64,000 nucleotides of DNA from Devosia sp. A8/3-2 (GTDB lineage Bacteria; Pseudomonadota; Alphaproteobacteria; Rhizobiales; Devosiaceae). Location: contig CP104974.1 of the NCBI GenBank assembly GCA_025452255.1, positions 1,675,001 through 1,739,000 of the forward strand, in the 5' to 3' direction. Below, piece after piece: positions 53,092 through 62,695 of this stretch (positions within the stretch are counted from its first letter, which is position 1; each line of letters begins with the position of its first letter). The notes below the pieces were generated by a model. That model saw only the letters and a list, made by a program, of their open reading frames with translations, was not told where the DNA came from and searched no databases. The position numbers and the translations under genes were made by a program.

Positions 53092-53119
53092 GGGCTCTGC
53101 CGAGATATCGGCAGAGCCC
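53092..53119. terminator. Two-way terminator hairpin
   Basis: GGGCTCTGCCGA (53092-53103), GATA, TCGGCAGAGCCC (53108-53119): a perfect 12-bp stem between the convergent MFS and SDR stops. No strong T-run, but position and strength fit a shared terminator. Confidence 0.8.
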
Positions 53120-53126
53120 ATCGATC

Positions 53127-53921
53127 TTAGACCCCGTAGCGCGGTGCGGGCGTTCCCGTCTGGCTGGCGGCGAACAGGGCCTCCTGAGCGTCGTCGAAGC
53201 GCGTCCAGAGGTCCAGATCGCTCACCGATGGCAAGGTGACGTCTTCGCCGCGATCCAGCCCGGCCGGGGCGGCATCGACCAGCGCGTCCACATCCATCAC
53301 CAGCTCGGCCGGAATCTGATCGAGCGGCAAGATCGTGCCGTCATAGATTTCGGTGGCGACCCCGGCGGGCAGCACTGCCTGCACCCGCACCGCGCTGTCC
53401 TTGAGTTCGGCCTGCAGGCCGCGCGTGTACAACAGGACATAGGCCTTGGTGCCGCTATAGACCGACGCGCTCGGCAAGGCCTTGAATGCCGGGACCGAGC
53501 CGATATTGACGATGGTGCCGCGATTGCGGGCGAGAAAGCCGCCCAGTGCAGCGCACGATAGCCGGGTCAAGGCGATGATGTTGACGGCAAGCAAGGTGTC
53601 GATTGCCTCTGGCGCGATGTCCATGGTGGCGCCGAGGCACGAGACGCCCGCATTGTTGACCAGCATGTCGATCGAATTATCCGAGGCCGGGATATCGGCG
53701 ACCTGCGCCACGCCGGCATCGCTGGAAAGGTCGGCAATTACCGTCCGCACGGTGACGCCAAAAGCGCTGGTCAATTCGCTGGCCAGCTTTTCGAGCCGGT
53801 CGGCCCGGCGGGCAACGAGGATCAGGTCATGGCCGCGGGCCGCCGGGCGTTTGGCATAGCTGGCGCCGATGCCGGAGGAGGCGCCGGTAACAAGGGCGGT
53901 GGAACGGGGTGTGGCAGACAT
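53127..53921 (-). CDS. Short-chain dehydrogenase/reductase
   Basis: 264 residues, intact. TALVTGASSGIGASYAKR (TGxxxGIG), MLVNNAGVSCLGATMD, catalytic Ser in VNIGSVPAF and YSGTK (YxxxK). KRPAARG has Pro where Leu is usual (53845, CCCGG on the coding strand). Divergent from a LysR gene 97 bp away that probably regulates it. Substrate unknown. Confidence 0.88.
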   Translation of the reverse strand: MSATPRSTALVTGASSGIGASYAKRPAARGHDLILVARRADRLEKLASELTSAFGVTVRTVIADLSSDAGVAQVADIPASDNSIDMLVNNAGVSCLGATMDIAPEAIDTLLAVNIIALTRLSCAALGGFLARNRGTIVNIGSVPAFKALPSASVYSGTKAYVLLYTRGLQAELKDSAVRVQAVLPAGVATEIYDGTILPLDQIPAELVMDVDALVDAAPAGLDRGEDVTLPSVSDLDLWTRFDDAQEALFAASQTGTPAPRYGV

Positions 53922-54018
53922 GTTCTATTCTCCGGGTGATGATGGAAAGGAGATAGGACAAGTCGCTTCTCTGCATTAGACTGAGCAATATGATTGGGTT
54001 CATTGGTGTGGTCGATAA

Positions 54019-54937
54019 ATGAAGCGCGAGGATTTGAGCGATCTGGCGGCTTTTCTGGCCGTGGCCGAGGAGCGCAGCTTCACGCGTGGCGCCATCCGGC
54101 TTGGCCTGTCGCAGGCGACGCTGAGCCAGACGGTCAGCAATCTCGAACGGCGCACGGGGCTCCGGCTATTGGCGCGCACCACGCGCAGCGTGCGCACCAC
54201 CGAGGCTGGGCAACGCCTGCTGGAAACGCTGCGGCCGGCCTTTGCTGACATCGACGGGCAGCTGCAGGCGCTCACCGCGTTGAGCGATACGCCCTCGGGC
54301 ACCATTCGGCTGAACACTATTCGCTATCCTGCCCGAGCCACGGTGCTGCCGGCCTTGTCCGGGTTCCGTAGAGCCTATCCCGGCGTCAAGGTGGAGATTT
54401 CCATCGAGGATGCGTTCACCGATATCGTGGCCGGCGGCTTCGATGCCGGTATCCGCTTCGGCCATCAGGTGGAAAAAGACATGATCGCGGTGCCCATCGG
54501 CCCCGATGCCCGCGCCGCCGTGGTCGCGACGCCGGACTATTTCGAACGCTATCCGAAGCCGGAAAATCCGCGCTGATCTGGCCCGGCACGATTGCATCAA
54601 TTTCCGCTTGGCCAGCGCGGGCAATATCTACCGCTGGCAATTCTGGGAGAATGGCCGAGCCCTCGACGTCAAGGTCGATGGCGGGCTGACGGTCAATGAC
54701 GGTGACACGCTCGAAGAGGCCGCTTTGGCAGGGCAGGGCTCGGCCTACCTCTTCGAGGATCAGGTGGCAGAGCATCTGCGCAGCGGTCGGCTGGTACGAT
54801 GCCTTGAGGATTGGTGCCCGCCCTCGCCGGGATACCACCTCTACTATCCGACACGGCGACAGAAGACCCCGGCTTTGGCCGCTTTTGTCGAAACGCTGCG
54901 CTATAGACCGTCAGGCAAGGCAGAAGGCGCTCAGTAG
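54019..54937 (+). CDS. LysR-family transcriptional regulator
   Basis: Helix-turn-helix: LSDLAAFLAVAEERSFTRGA, RLGLSQATLSQTVSNLERRT, TRSVRTTEAGQRLLETL; effector domain DAFTDIVAGGFDAGIRFGHQ. One frame jump near 54573, after which FRLASAGNIYRWQFWENGRA and GSAYLFEDQVAEHL complete the family pattern. About 306 residues. Divergent from the SDR gene; 3' end overlaps the phosphoesterase tail by 7 nt. Confidence 0.87.
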
Positions 54938-55821
54938 ATCCGCATCTGTAGCCGCATGACGATGTCTGAGCCGAGGCGCTGGAAGCCGTATTCGCGCATG
55001 GTGCAGGTCCAGCCCTCGCCGGATTTTTCGATACGGAACAGATTGTAGCGCGCCGGATCGTCCAGCGTGCCGCCCTGCGCGGCGCTGGCCGCGGCGACGC
55101 CAACCACCGGCACTTCGTGGTTCTTGCCAGCAATGGAGTGGATCGAGGAGCGATGCGTATGCCCGTGCAGGATCAGCTCGGCGCCATGTTCGGCAATGAC
55201 CTGGCGGAACAGCTTGTGCCCCTTGAGCCCGAATGAGGGGTGCTGCAATTCGGCATTGGGCGGGTGATGGATCAGCACGGTGCGGAAATAGCCGGCATCA
55301 CCCATGGATTGCAAAATCCGGCTCAGCCGCTCGGCCTGTTTCTCGTCGAACCGGCCGATGGCGAGGAAGGGGCGCGTGGGCACTGCGCTTGAACAGGAAA
55401 TGACGGCCAGCTCGCCTACCCGTCGTACGAAGGGGAAGGCCGCGCCATCCAGCGTTTCGCCCTTGAGGTAGTCGCCCCAATCCTTCTGGGCGGTTTCGAG
55501 CGCGCCGACCACATAGGCATCGTGATTGCCGGGGCAGACCGCGATGCGGTCGGGACTGCCCAGCGCTTCCAGCCACTTGCCGGCGCGGGCCACTTCGCTA
55601 TCGAGCGCCAGATTGGTCAGGTCGCCCGTCACTGCCGTAAAATCGGCATTCTGGCCCTGCATATGGGCGACAAGGCGCGACAGCGTCTCGCTATTGAGCT
55701 CGCCATGCCGCTTGAGCTTCCAGTTGAGAAAGCCGGTCAACCGTTTGCCGAGCAAATCGCGCAGGGCGACCTCGGGCATGGGCGAAAGATGGATGTCGGA
55801 GATGTGGGCGAGGGTGATCAT
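54931..55821 (-). CDS. Calcineurin-like metallophosphoesterase
   Basis: 296 residues, intact. All five metal-site blocks are seen: AHISDIHLSP, VTGDLTNLALDSE, VCPGNHDAY, VLIHHPPN and LHGHTHRSS. Cytosolic, probably acting on a nucleotide or phospholipid phosphate ester; the substrate cannot be told. Divergent from a Nudix gene 110 bp away. Confidence 0.9.
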   Translation of the reverse strand: MITLAHISDIHLSPMPEVALRDLLGKRLTGFLNWKLKRHGELNSETLSRLVAHMQGQNADFTAVTGDLTNLALDSEVARAGKWLEALGSPDRIAVCPGNHDAYVVGALETAQKDWGDYLKGETLDGAAFPFVRRVGELAVISCSSAVPTRPFLAIGRFDEKQAERLSRILQSMGDAGYFRTVLIHHPPNAELQHPSFGLKGHKLFRQVIAEHGAELILHGHTHRSSIHSIAGKNHEVPVVGVAAASAAQGGTLDDPARYNLFRIEKSGEGWTCTMREYGFQRLGSDIVMRLQMRIY

Positions 55822-55931
55822 TATGGGCGTAATGCCAGAAGGGAAGCCCCAAGAAAACGGGCAATCGGCCGTAACGTCAATTTTGTCGTCATCAAAGCTC
55901 TGCTACCGATAGGGCGAAAACGGAGCCAGCC

Positions 55932-56406
55932 ATGCAGATGAATCGATTCCAGCAGGTGCGCGCCAAGGTCTTCCTGACGCTCAAGGGGCTTTGGCACAGG
56001 ATGACTATAGGCGCGCATCATGCTGGTGGATGGGGACAAGGTGTTCCTGATCCGCCACACCTATGTGCCGGGCTGGCAATTCCCCGGCGGCGGTGTCGAT
56101 CCGGGCGAAACCATGGAAGCGGCGGCGCGGCGCGAAGCGCTGGAAGAGACAGGCTATCGGGTGACCGGTCCGATCGAGCTGTTCGGCATCTATCACAATG
56201 CCAGCCCCGTGACCGACCGTGATCACGTTGCCTTCTATGTCGCCAAGAATCATGTGCTGGAGCGCGCCTTCAAGCCCAACCACGAGATCGCCGAAGCCGG
56301 CTGGTTCGACCGCAAGGCATTGCCCCGGGGCGTAACCCCGGCGACGTCACAGCGGATCGACGAATATTTCGACGGGCAAACGAAGCGAGAGATTTGGGGC
56401 TATTGA
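55932..56406 (+). CDS. Nudix hydrolase
   Basis: Small diphosphatase. Nudix box GGGVDPGETMEAAARREALE plus ETG is complete (GX5EX7REUXEEXGU). ATG 55932 (MQMNRFQQVRAKVFLTLKG) is joined to the main frame by a jump near 56012; without it the start would be ATG 56020, which lacks the first strand. About 158 residues. Substrate unknown. Confidence 0.85.
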
Positions 56407-56446
56407 AGTGGTTCTTTCCGCTGGCCCCGCCTCCCCACCGCTTCTC

Positions 56447-56518
56447 CCTCGGGCTTGACCCGAGGGCCACTTTCAACTCACCGGGAGCGGCAGAGCGATC
56501 CTCGGGTCAAGCCCGAGG
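56447..56518. repeat. CCTCGGGCTTGACCCGAGG inverted pair
   Basis: CCTCGGGCTTGACCCGAGG (56447-56465) and its exact reverse complement (56500-56518) sit 34 bp apart; each copy is itself nearly palindromic. They lie between a rightward Nudix gene and a leftward GST-type gene and could act as a two-way terminator. Confidence 0.8.
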
Positions 56519-56566
56519 AAGGCTGCAGTGGTTGGGAAGCGCTAGCGTGAGCACTCCCTAACGCCC

Positions 56567-57528
56567 CTACTTCAAAAACGGCAGCTCCGGCCCAACCGGA
56601 ATAATCCGCGTCGGATTAATAGTGATGTGGCTCCAATAGTAATGCGTGCGGATATGGTCGAGATCGACCGTTTCCTTGACGCCAGGAACCTCGTAAAGCG
56701 CCTTGAGATAATGGCTCAGATTGGGATAGTCGGCGATGCGTTTGCGGTTGCATTTGAAGTGGCCGACATAGACCGCGTCGAACCGCACCAGCGTGGTGAA
56801 CAGCCGCCAATCCGCCTCGGTGATGGCGTCGCCGGTCAGATAGGCGGTTTCGCCCAATAGGCCCTCGACCCAGTCCAGCGCGTCGAACAGCTTGCCGACC
56901 GCCTCGTCATAGGCCTCTTGCTTGGTGGCAAAGCCGGCCTTGTAGACGCCATTGTTGATGTCGTCATAGACACGGGCATTGATGGTATCGATCTGCGGAC
57001 GCAGGGCTTCGGGGTAATAATCATCGGTATTGCCGGTCAGCTCGTCGAAGGCCGAGTTGAACATGCGGATGATTTCCGAGCTTTCGTTGGAGACGATGGT
57101 CCCGGTCTGCTTGTCCCACAGCACGGGGACGGTGACGCGACCGGTATAGTCCGGCACGGCCTCGGGTGTAGACCTGCCACAGGAAATCCTTGCCGAGCAG
57201 GCTATCGCCCGTCGAGCCTTCGTCGGTCTTGAAGCTCCAGCCGGTTTCGTCGGGCATTTTGGGCGAGACGACCGACACCGAGATCAGGTCTTCAAGGTTT
57301 TTGAGCTTGCGGAAGATCAGTGTGCGATGCGCCCGGGGGCAGGCCAGCGACACATAGAGGTGATAGCGCCCGGCCTCGGCCTTGAACCCGCCCGTGCCCG
57401 ATGGGCCGGCGCTGCCATCGGGGGTGACCCAATTGCAGGAAGCCCGCCCGGCTGCGCTCGAATTTACCGCCCGTCTTTTTGGTGTCGTACCATTGGGTGG
57501 ACCATTTACCGTCGATCAATTGTCCCAC
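56567..57528 (-). CDS. yqjG: Glutathionyl-hydroquinone reductase (Xi-class GST)
   Basis: Removes glutathione from glutathionyl-hydroquinones. N-terminus GQLIDGKWSTQWYDTKKTGG, KAEAGRYHLYVSLACPRAHR with the catalytic Cys (family has ACPWAHR; Trp reads Arg at 57335 in CCCGG), VVSPKMPDETGWSF, then VTVPVLWDKQTGTIVSNESS, DALDWVEGLL and the C-terminal YLTGDAITEADWRLFTTLVR, HYYWSHITINPTRIIPVGP. Frame jumps near 57430 and 57165. GTG 57528 after GGAAAGGG chosen; about 320 residues as in E. coli YqjG. Confidence 0.9.
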
Positions 57529-57878
57529 GATCGAACCCTTTCCGTCATGTTGTCGTCTCGTTTGCAGGTCTAAGTCCGGCAAGCCGAATACGTTGCCATT
57601 CACATAGACCGGCGCGGCGGGAAGGATAAGAACCCAATGGCGTGACGAACCGTTGTGCATATTGAACACAGAGCCTGCCGAAGGTCTTGATTTTCTTCGG
57701 TGCTGCAATACCTTTCTGTTTACGCGAGGCCCCCATGGTGCTAATGCGATTTTCAGGCGTGGAGGCGCCCGGGATGGTAAAGGTTTTGCTGGTGACACGA
57801 CGACCGTAAGCGGTCTTTTGAAGCGGTGCCCTGATGGGGCGCCGGGTTTGTCCTACGCATTCCATCCCGGATCTTGTC
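57529..57878. other. 350-bp gap with a possible small leftward gene
   Basis: Between GHR and GNAT genes. On the minus strand a coding-looking stretch (FTIPGASTPENRISTMGASR, KQKGIAAPKK) runs from about 57800 to 57690 and appears to shift into SAGSVFNMHNGSSRHWVLIL nearer GHR. I do not recognise it. It may be a small frame-broken gene or leader DNA; support is base composition only. Confidence 0.3.
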
Positions 57879-58432
57879 ATGAGCCTTCAATCTGCGCCTT
57901 CGGCTGCGGCCGCTGCTGTCTCCGCTTCGCCCCTTCACGTTCCCACCGTGCGTTATGCAAATGATGCCGATGATGCTTTCATCGAGGAATTACAGGCTAT
58001 TGCCTTTGGTCCGGGCCGGTTTGCCCGTACGGCCTTCCGCATCCGCGAGCGTTTCCCCATCGACAAGAGCCTGAGCCTTGTCGCCGAGGTGGATGGCACG
58101 GCTTGCGGTTCGGTCTGGATGACCCCAATCAGCGTTGGCGGCATCAATGGCTGGATGCTTGGCCCGCTGGCCACCCACCCCAATTTCCGCAAGCTCGGCG
58201 CCGGCAAGCTCCGCGCGCAGAAGTCACCAAGCGCGCTTTGGCGCGCGGCGATGGCCAATTCGTCATGCTGGTGGGCGACCGCGACTATTATTGCCCGCTC
58301 GGCTGGGAACCCACGACCCCGGGCGCCATCCAGTTCCCCGGCCCGGTCGATCCGACCCGCGTGCTGCTCTATGCCGAGGACAAGTCGCTCGCCACAACGC
58401 TGAGCGGGTCAATCGCGGCGTTCCAGCGATAA
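57879..58432 (+). CDS. GNAT-family N-acetyltransferase
   Basis: Acetyl-CoA-dependent transferase of the YhbS-like kind. VRYANDADDAFIEELQAIAF, AEVDGTACGSVWMTPISVGG, LGPLATHPNFRKLGAGK (acetyl-CoA P-loop region), then in another frame EVTKRALARGDGQFVMLVGD, YYCPLGWEPTTPGAIQFPGP. Frame jump near 58220. About 185 residues. ATG 57879 without a strong Shine-Dalgarno. Substrate unknown. Confidence 0.83.
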
Positions 58433-58495
58433 AAGGGATGCAGGGGCGGGCATGCTCGCTTAAGCTCCTCTTTCCGATTTGATTTCTGGTGCCTC

Positions 58496-59120
58496 TTGTC
58501 GCTGGACGCTTCCGTCATCGATCAACTTGCCGCGCGGCTGCTGCCAGCTCCGCCCCCTCTGCCGGGCGGAGAGCAGCTGGTGCCCGATTGGCTGCCGGAG
58601 CGGGCCTTCGATCGTCCGCCCGTGCCGGCGGCAGTGCTGATCGCGCTGATTCGGCGGCCCGAGGGCTATACCGTGCTCTATACCGAGCGCTCGCCGGACT
58701 TGCGGGCGCATTCCGGCCAGTGGCTTTCCCCGGCGGCAAGGTGGATGCGGCCGACAGCGATGTCGGGGCTGCGGCTCTGCGCGAGGCCTATGAGGAAGTG
58801 GGGATGCGGCGCCGGGATGCGCGCATTCTGGGCTTCATGCCCACCTATTTCACGGGCACCAATTACCTGATCACCCCGGTCGTTGCCGAAGTCGAGCCCA
58901 GCGGCCCCTTCGTGCCCAATCCGGGCGAGGTGCATTCGGTGTTCGAGGTGCCGCTGCAGCGGATTCTGGATACCGAAAGCTATGGCCGCTTCCGCATCAA
59001 GCGGAATGGGCGGGAGCACAGCACCGGCAGATCGACCATGATGGCCACACAATCTGGGGCATAACCGCCAATCTGACCCGCCAGTTCCACGATCTGGCGC
59101 TGGGCGAGGTCGCGTTATGA
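58496..59120 (+). CDS. Nudix CoA-pyrophosphatase-like hydrolase
   Basis: LPERAFDRPPVPAAVLIALI and GYTVLYTERSPDLRAHSGQ lead, after a jump near 58725, to AFPGGKVDAADSDVGAAALR, EAYEEVG, the CoA-type Nudix box, then LGFMPTYFTGTNYLITPVVA. A second jump near 59025 gives the end IWGITANLTRQFHDLALGEV. TTG 58496 is the likely start; about 208 residues. Its TGA overlaps the cca ATG (ATGA), a pairing common in Rhizobiales. Confidence 0.87.
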
Positions 59121-60300
59121 GCCCCGAGCAAAAGCTGGCCGGCGCCGAATGGCTGCAGCGTCCCGAAACACAGGCGATCTTTGCCGCGCTCGATGGCGAT
59201 AAAGGCCGCACCCGTGCCGTTGGCGGGGTGGTGCGCGACACGTTGTTGAGCCGCGAGGCGGGACAATCCCGATATCGATCTGGCGACCGAGCTTACGCCC
59301 GACGAAGTGATCGCGCGGGCCAAGGCCAATGGCATTGCCCACTATCCCACAGGAATTGACCACGGCACGGTGACCCTCAAACTGGGCGAGACCCTCGCCG
59401 AAGTGACGACGCTGCGCCGCGACGTCAGAAACCAATGGCCGCCATGCCGTGGTGGCCTTCGGAACCGACTGGGCCGAGGACGCAGCCCGCCGCGATTTCA
59501 CGCTTAATGCGCTTTATTGCAGGGCCGACGGCACCCTGTTCGATCCGCTGGGCGGCATTAATGACGCGCTCAACGGCCGGGTCCGCTTCATTGGCGAAGC
59601 CGCGACGCGGATCGCGGAAGATGGCTTGCGCGTCTATCGCTTCTTTCGATTTTCAGCGAGCCATGGCGGCGAAAAACTCGATCCCGATGGACTGGCGGCA
59701 TGCGCCGCCGCGGTCGGGAAATTGGGGCATTTGCCGGCCGAGCGCGTCGGCAGCGAAATCCTGCGCATGCTGGCTTTGCCCGATATCGCGCTGACTTTGG
59801 GCGCCATGGCGGCCATCGGGCTTGTCGAGATCGACGCCGATCAGATCAAGATTCTCAAGGCCTATGAGACATTGGGTGGCTTTACGCCGGCCACCCGCCT
59901 TGCCATCCTGATCGATGAGCGTCCGGCCGAAGCCATGCAACAGCAATGGCGGCTGTCCAACGAGGTCATGCGCGCCGCCCAATCCGTTGCTGCCGCCGCC
60001 GACATGGTCGAACAGGACCGGCTGGACGAAGCCGCCTATCGCTTTGGTGAAGTGGCCGTCGAGGGCTTGGCGCTGGCAGCGGCGCAAGACAACTGGAAGC
60101 CCGACCGGCTGGCCGAGGCCGCGCGCTCGCTTGCCGCCGTGCAATTGGTGCCGTTTCCGATTTCGGGCAATGATCTTGCCGGCCTCGGCATCAAACCGGG
60201 GCCGGCCTTGGGCCGAGAACTGGCGCGCCTTGAGCGCATCTGGATCGATAGCGGTTTCGCGCTGGATCGGGAGGCGCTGCTGGCGCAGGCCAGGTCCTAG
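59117..60300 (+). CDS. cca: CCA tRNA nucleotidyltransferase
   Basis: Adds or repairs the tRNA 3' CCA end. Class II nucleotidyltransferase: RAVGGVVRDTLL, then, after a jump near 59260, SDIDLATELTPDEVIARAKA with the metal Asp pair; after another near 59432, ETNGRHAVVAFGTDWAEDAA, RRDFTLNALYCRADG, FDPLGGINDAL and EDGLRVYRFFRFSA, all hallmarks. About 395 residues. Overlaps the Nudix gene at its start and the small leftward gene at its end. Confidence 0.93.
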
Positions 60301-60507
60301 TGCTTGGTGGCTTTCTTCGCCGGAGCGCCAGTATCGACGATGCGCTCCTTGATGCGCTCGATCATCTCGGGGCGCACATCGGTTTCGCCATGCAGGGTCT
60401 TGAGATTTTCCACCGCGCGGCGCACCACTTCGGCTTCGCTTTCCGCCTCGGCATGCCGAGGTGGAGCCGGGGATCAGTGAGCCCGAATCAAAGCGTTTCA
60501 TCTGCAT
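60297..60507 (-). CDS. Small acidic/basic helical protein (about 70 residues)
   Basis: Seen only after correcting one frame jump near 60462. MQMKRFDSGSLIPGSTSA joins to EAESEAEVVRRAVENLKTLH, then ETDVRPEMIERIKERIVDTG and AKKATKH with TAG at 60297. A Shine-Dalgarno AAGGGAG stands just before the ATG. The charged, helical sequence with clean wobble-position bias argues for a real gene. No function known. Its stop overlaps that of cca. Confidence 0.6.
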
Positions 60508-60565
60508 CTCCCTTGTTTGAGCAGTGGGAGGGAACGTGCAGGGCAGGGGAGGGTTCCGAGATTTG

Positions 60566-60610
60566 TGCCACGACCTCGTGGTTCGACAGGCTCACCATGA
60601 GGTCGTGGCA
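60566..60610. repeat. GGTTCGACAGGCTCACCATG palindromic repeat
   Basis: TGCCACGACCTC (60566-60577) and GAGGTCGTGGCA (60599-60610) are perfect 12-bp arms around GTGGTTCGACAGGCTCACCAT. The core differs by one base from the right arm of the 34627-34707 element. Lies between two leftward genes just past the AAA ATPase stop, so it may serve as its terminator. Confidence 0.8.
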
Positions 60611-60619
60611 CCATGTCCC

Positions 60620-61797
60620 TCACTCGTCGGCAAATTCGCCGATCTGGCTCAATCCTTCCAGCCATGTGCCGTCATCGTTCCGCACCACTTCGCGTGGCAA
60701 CACGCCGCTTTCGGCGGCTATGGCGTCGGCCGAGTCGCGGGCATGGGTCACTACCCATACCTGACTGCGCTCCGCCGCCTTGACGATCAGTCGTGCCAGC
60801 ATCGGGAGCAGGTTGGGATGGAGGCTATTCTCCGGCTCGTTGAGCGCGATGAAGGGCGGCAGCCGATAGGACAGTAGCGCTCCCGCCAGCGCCGGGAATT
60901 GCAGCGTCCCGTCCGACAGTTCGTGTGGCGCGAACACCCGCTTGGGCATTTCGGCATAACGCATGCCGAAGCTGGCAAATTCGCCGACCTCCGGAATGAC
61001 CAGTTCGGCACCGGGAAAAGCATCCTCTATCGCCCGGTCGAGATCGATGCGGTCGCCGCGAATATGGTGCAGCGTTGCCAGCACCGCGCCCAGATTGCTG
61101 CCGTCCGAAGCGAGCAGAAGGCGCCGTCACCGCGCGAGAGGGGCGGCGCAGTGCCGATTCCGCATCGGTGCGAAAGCCGTGGAAGAAGCGCCAAGCGACC
61201 AGCGAATCCCGCACCAGCGCAACTTCCGAGCGCCCAGACAAGGCAGCCAGCGCCGTCTCGCTGGCCAAGATATCGTCATCAGCCAGTTCGCGTCGTCCCG
61301 CTGCGTCGCGCGCCCGAGCCATGCCGCCCTTGCGATCCATCAGGCTGACAGCCTTGCCGCGTTGCTGCCATTCAAGGCTCTCGGCACGCACTCGGGCCTC
61401 GTTAGGAAAGGCAGCCGTCGCTTCCCCGGGGGCAAAGCCCACGTCAAGCCGATAGGTCGGATCGAAACTGCCGTCGCCCAGATCGGCAAAGCTCGCGGCC
61501 AGCCGCAGGCTGTTGCCCTCGCCCTTGCGATAGCCGTCCGTACGATACATCGGCTCCGAAACTGCCGTCTGGTGAGAGATTCTTGCCGCCGGCCCAGAAA
61601 ATCGACGCCAGCCCGCCTTCGCGCGCAATCTCATCGGCCAGCGTGCCGCGCGCTGCCGCTTGCAGCAGTTCCAGCGAGCGGTAGAGGTTGGTCTTGCCCA
61701 CGCCATTGCCGCCCACCAGCACCGTCAACTGCCGCACCGGAAACCGGATTTTCCGGACCGAGCGATAGCCGATGATTTCGACGGCGGAGAGCGTCAT
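60620..61797 (-). CDS. AAA-type predicted ATPase (RecF/OLD-like)
   Basis: LSAVEIIGYRSVRKIRFPVR, Walker A VLVGGNGVGKTNLYRSLELL, mid-section EVALVRDSLVAWRFFHGFR, signature-like LSDGTLQFPALAGALLSYRL and Walker B PPFIALNEPENSLHPNLLPM, then QVWVVTHARDSADAI. Frame jumps near 61568 and 61115. About 390 residues. Such lone ATPases resemble AAA_21 proteins of defence or repair type, but no partner nuclease or toxin is next to it; it simply follows hemF by 1 nt. Confidence 0.83.
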
Positions 61798-61798
61798 G

Positions 61799-62695
61799 CT
61801 ACGGCCAGCGCACTTCAGGCGGCATGGAGGAGAGAATCGAGTTCACATTGCCCCCGGTCTTGAGGCCGAACATGGTGCCCCGGTCGTAGAGCAGGTTGAA
61901 TTCGACATAACGCCCGCGCCGGATCAGCTGTTCGTTGCGGTCGGCTTCCGTCCGAGCCGTTTCGTAATTGCGACGCACCAGCTCGGGGTAAATCCCAAGG
62001 AACGCTTCGCCCACCGCCTTGGTGAAATCGAAATCGGCCGCCCAATCGCCCGAATTGAGCTGGTCGTAGAAAATGCCGCCAATGCCGCGATGTTCATTGC
62101 GGTGGGGCAGGAAGAAATAGTCGTCGCACCAGTCCTTGTAGCGCTGGTAATCGACGCCCGGCCGATCCGCACAGGCGGCCCGCATGGCGGCGTGAAAATC
62201 GAGATTGTCGCGGTCGTCCTGGACCCGCCGGCGATCCAGCACCGGGGTCAAATCGGCCCCGCCGCCGAACCATTGCTTGCCGGTGACGATCATGCGCGTG
62301 TTCATATGCACCGCCGGAACATGGGGGTTCCGGGGATGCACGATCAGTGAAATGCCCGAGCTCCAGAACTGGGCGCCCGCTTCGGTGCCCGGCATTTGCT
62401 TGGCGAAATCGGCCGAGAATTCGCCATGTACGGTTGAGATATGCACGCCTGCCTTTTCGAAGACGCGGCCATGCAGCATGGACATTTCTCCGCCTCCGCC
62501 AGCGGCGCGATCCCAGAGGGTGCGCTCGAATGTGCCGGGCGGCAGGTGGCTATTGGGGCCGCTTACATCGGCCTCCAGCTGTTCAAAGGCGGCGCAAATC
62601 CGGTCGCGCAAGGCGCAGAACCGAGCGGCGGCTGTGGCTTTCTTGTCGTCGATATCGGGCGGAAGAGTCATGGTGGAAGTGGAATGAACTCTCAT
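61799..62695 (-). CDS. hemF: Oxygen-dependent coproporphyrinogen III oxidase
   Basis: Haem synthesis: oxidative decarboxylation of coproporphyrinogen III. Intact, about 290-298 residues. Seen: [95 protein letters not shown] 62695 overlaps the trmL TGA; ATG 62671 (MTLPPDID) is the alternative. Confidence 0.95.
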   Translation of the reverse strand: MRVHSTSTMTLPPDIDDKKATAAARFCALRDRICAAFEQLEADVSGPNSHLPPGTFERTLWDRAAGGGGEMSMLHGRVFEKAGVHISTVHGEFSADFAKQMPGTEAGAQFWSSGISLIVHPRNPHVPAVHMNTRMIVTGKQWFGGGADLTPVLDRRRVQDDRDNLDFHAAMRAACADRPGVDYQRYKDWCDDYFFLPHRNEHRGIGGIFYDQLNSGDWAADFDFTKAVGEAFLGIYPELVRRNYETARTEADRNEQLIRRGRYVEFNLLYDRGTMFGLKTGGNVNSILSSMPPEVRWP

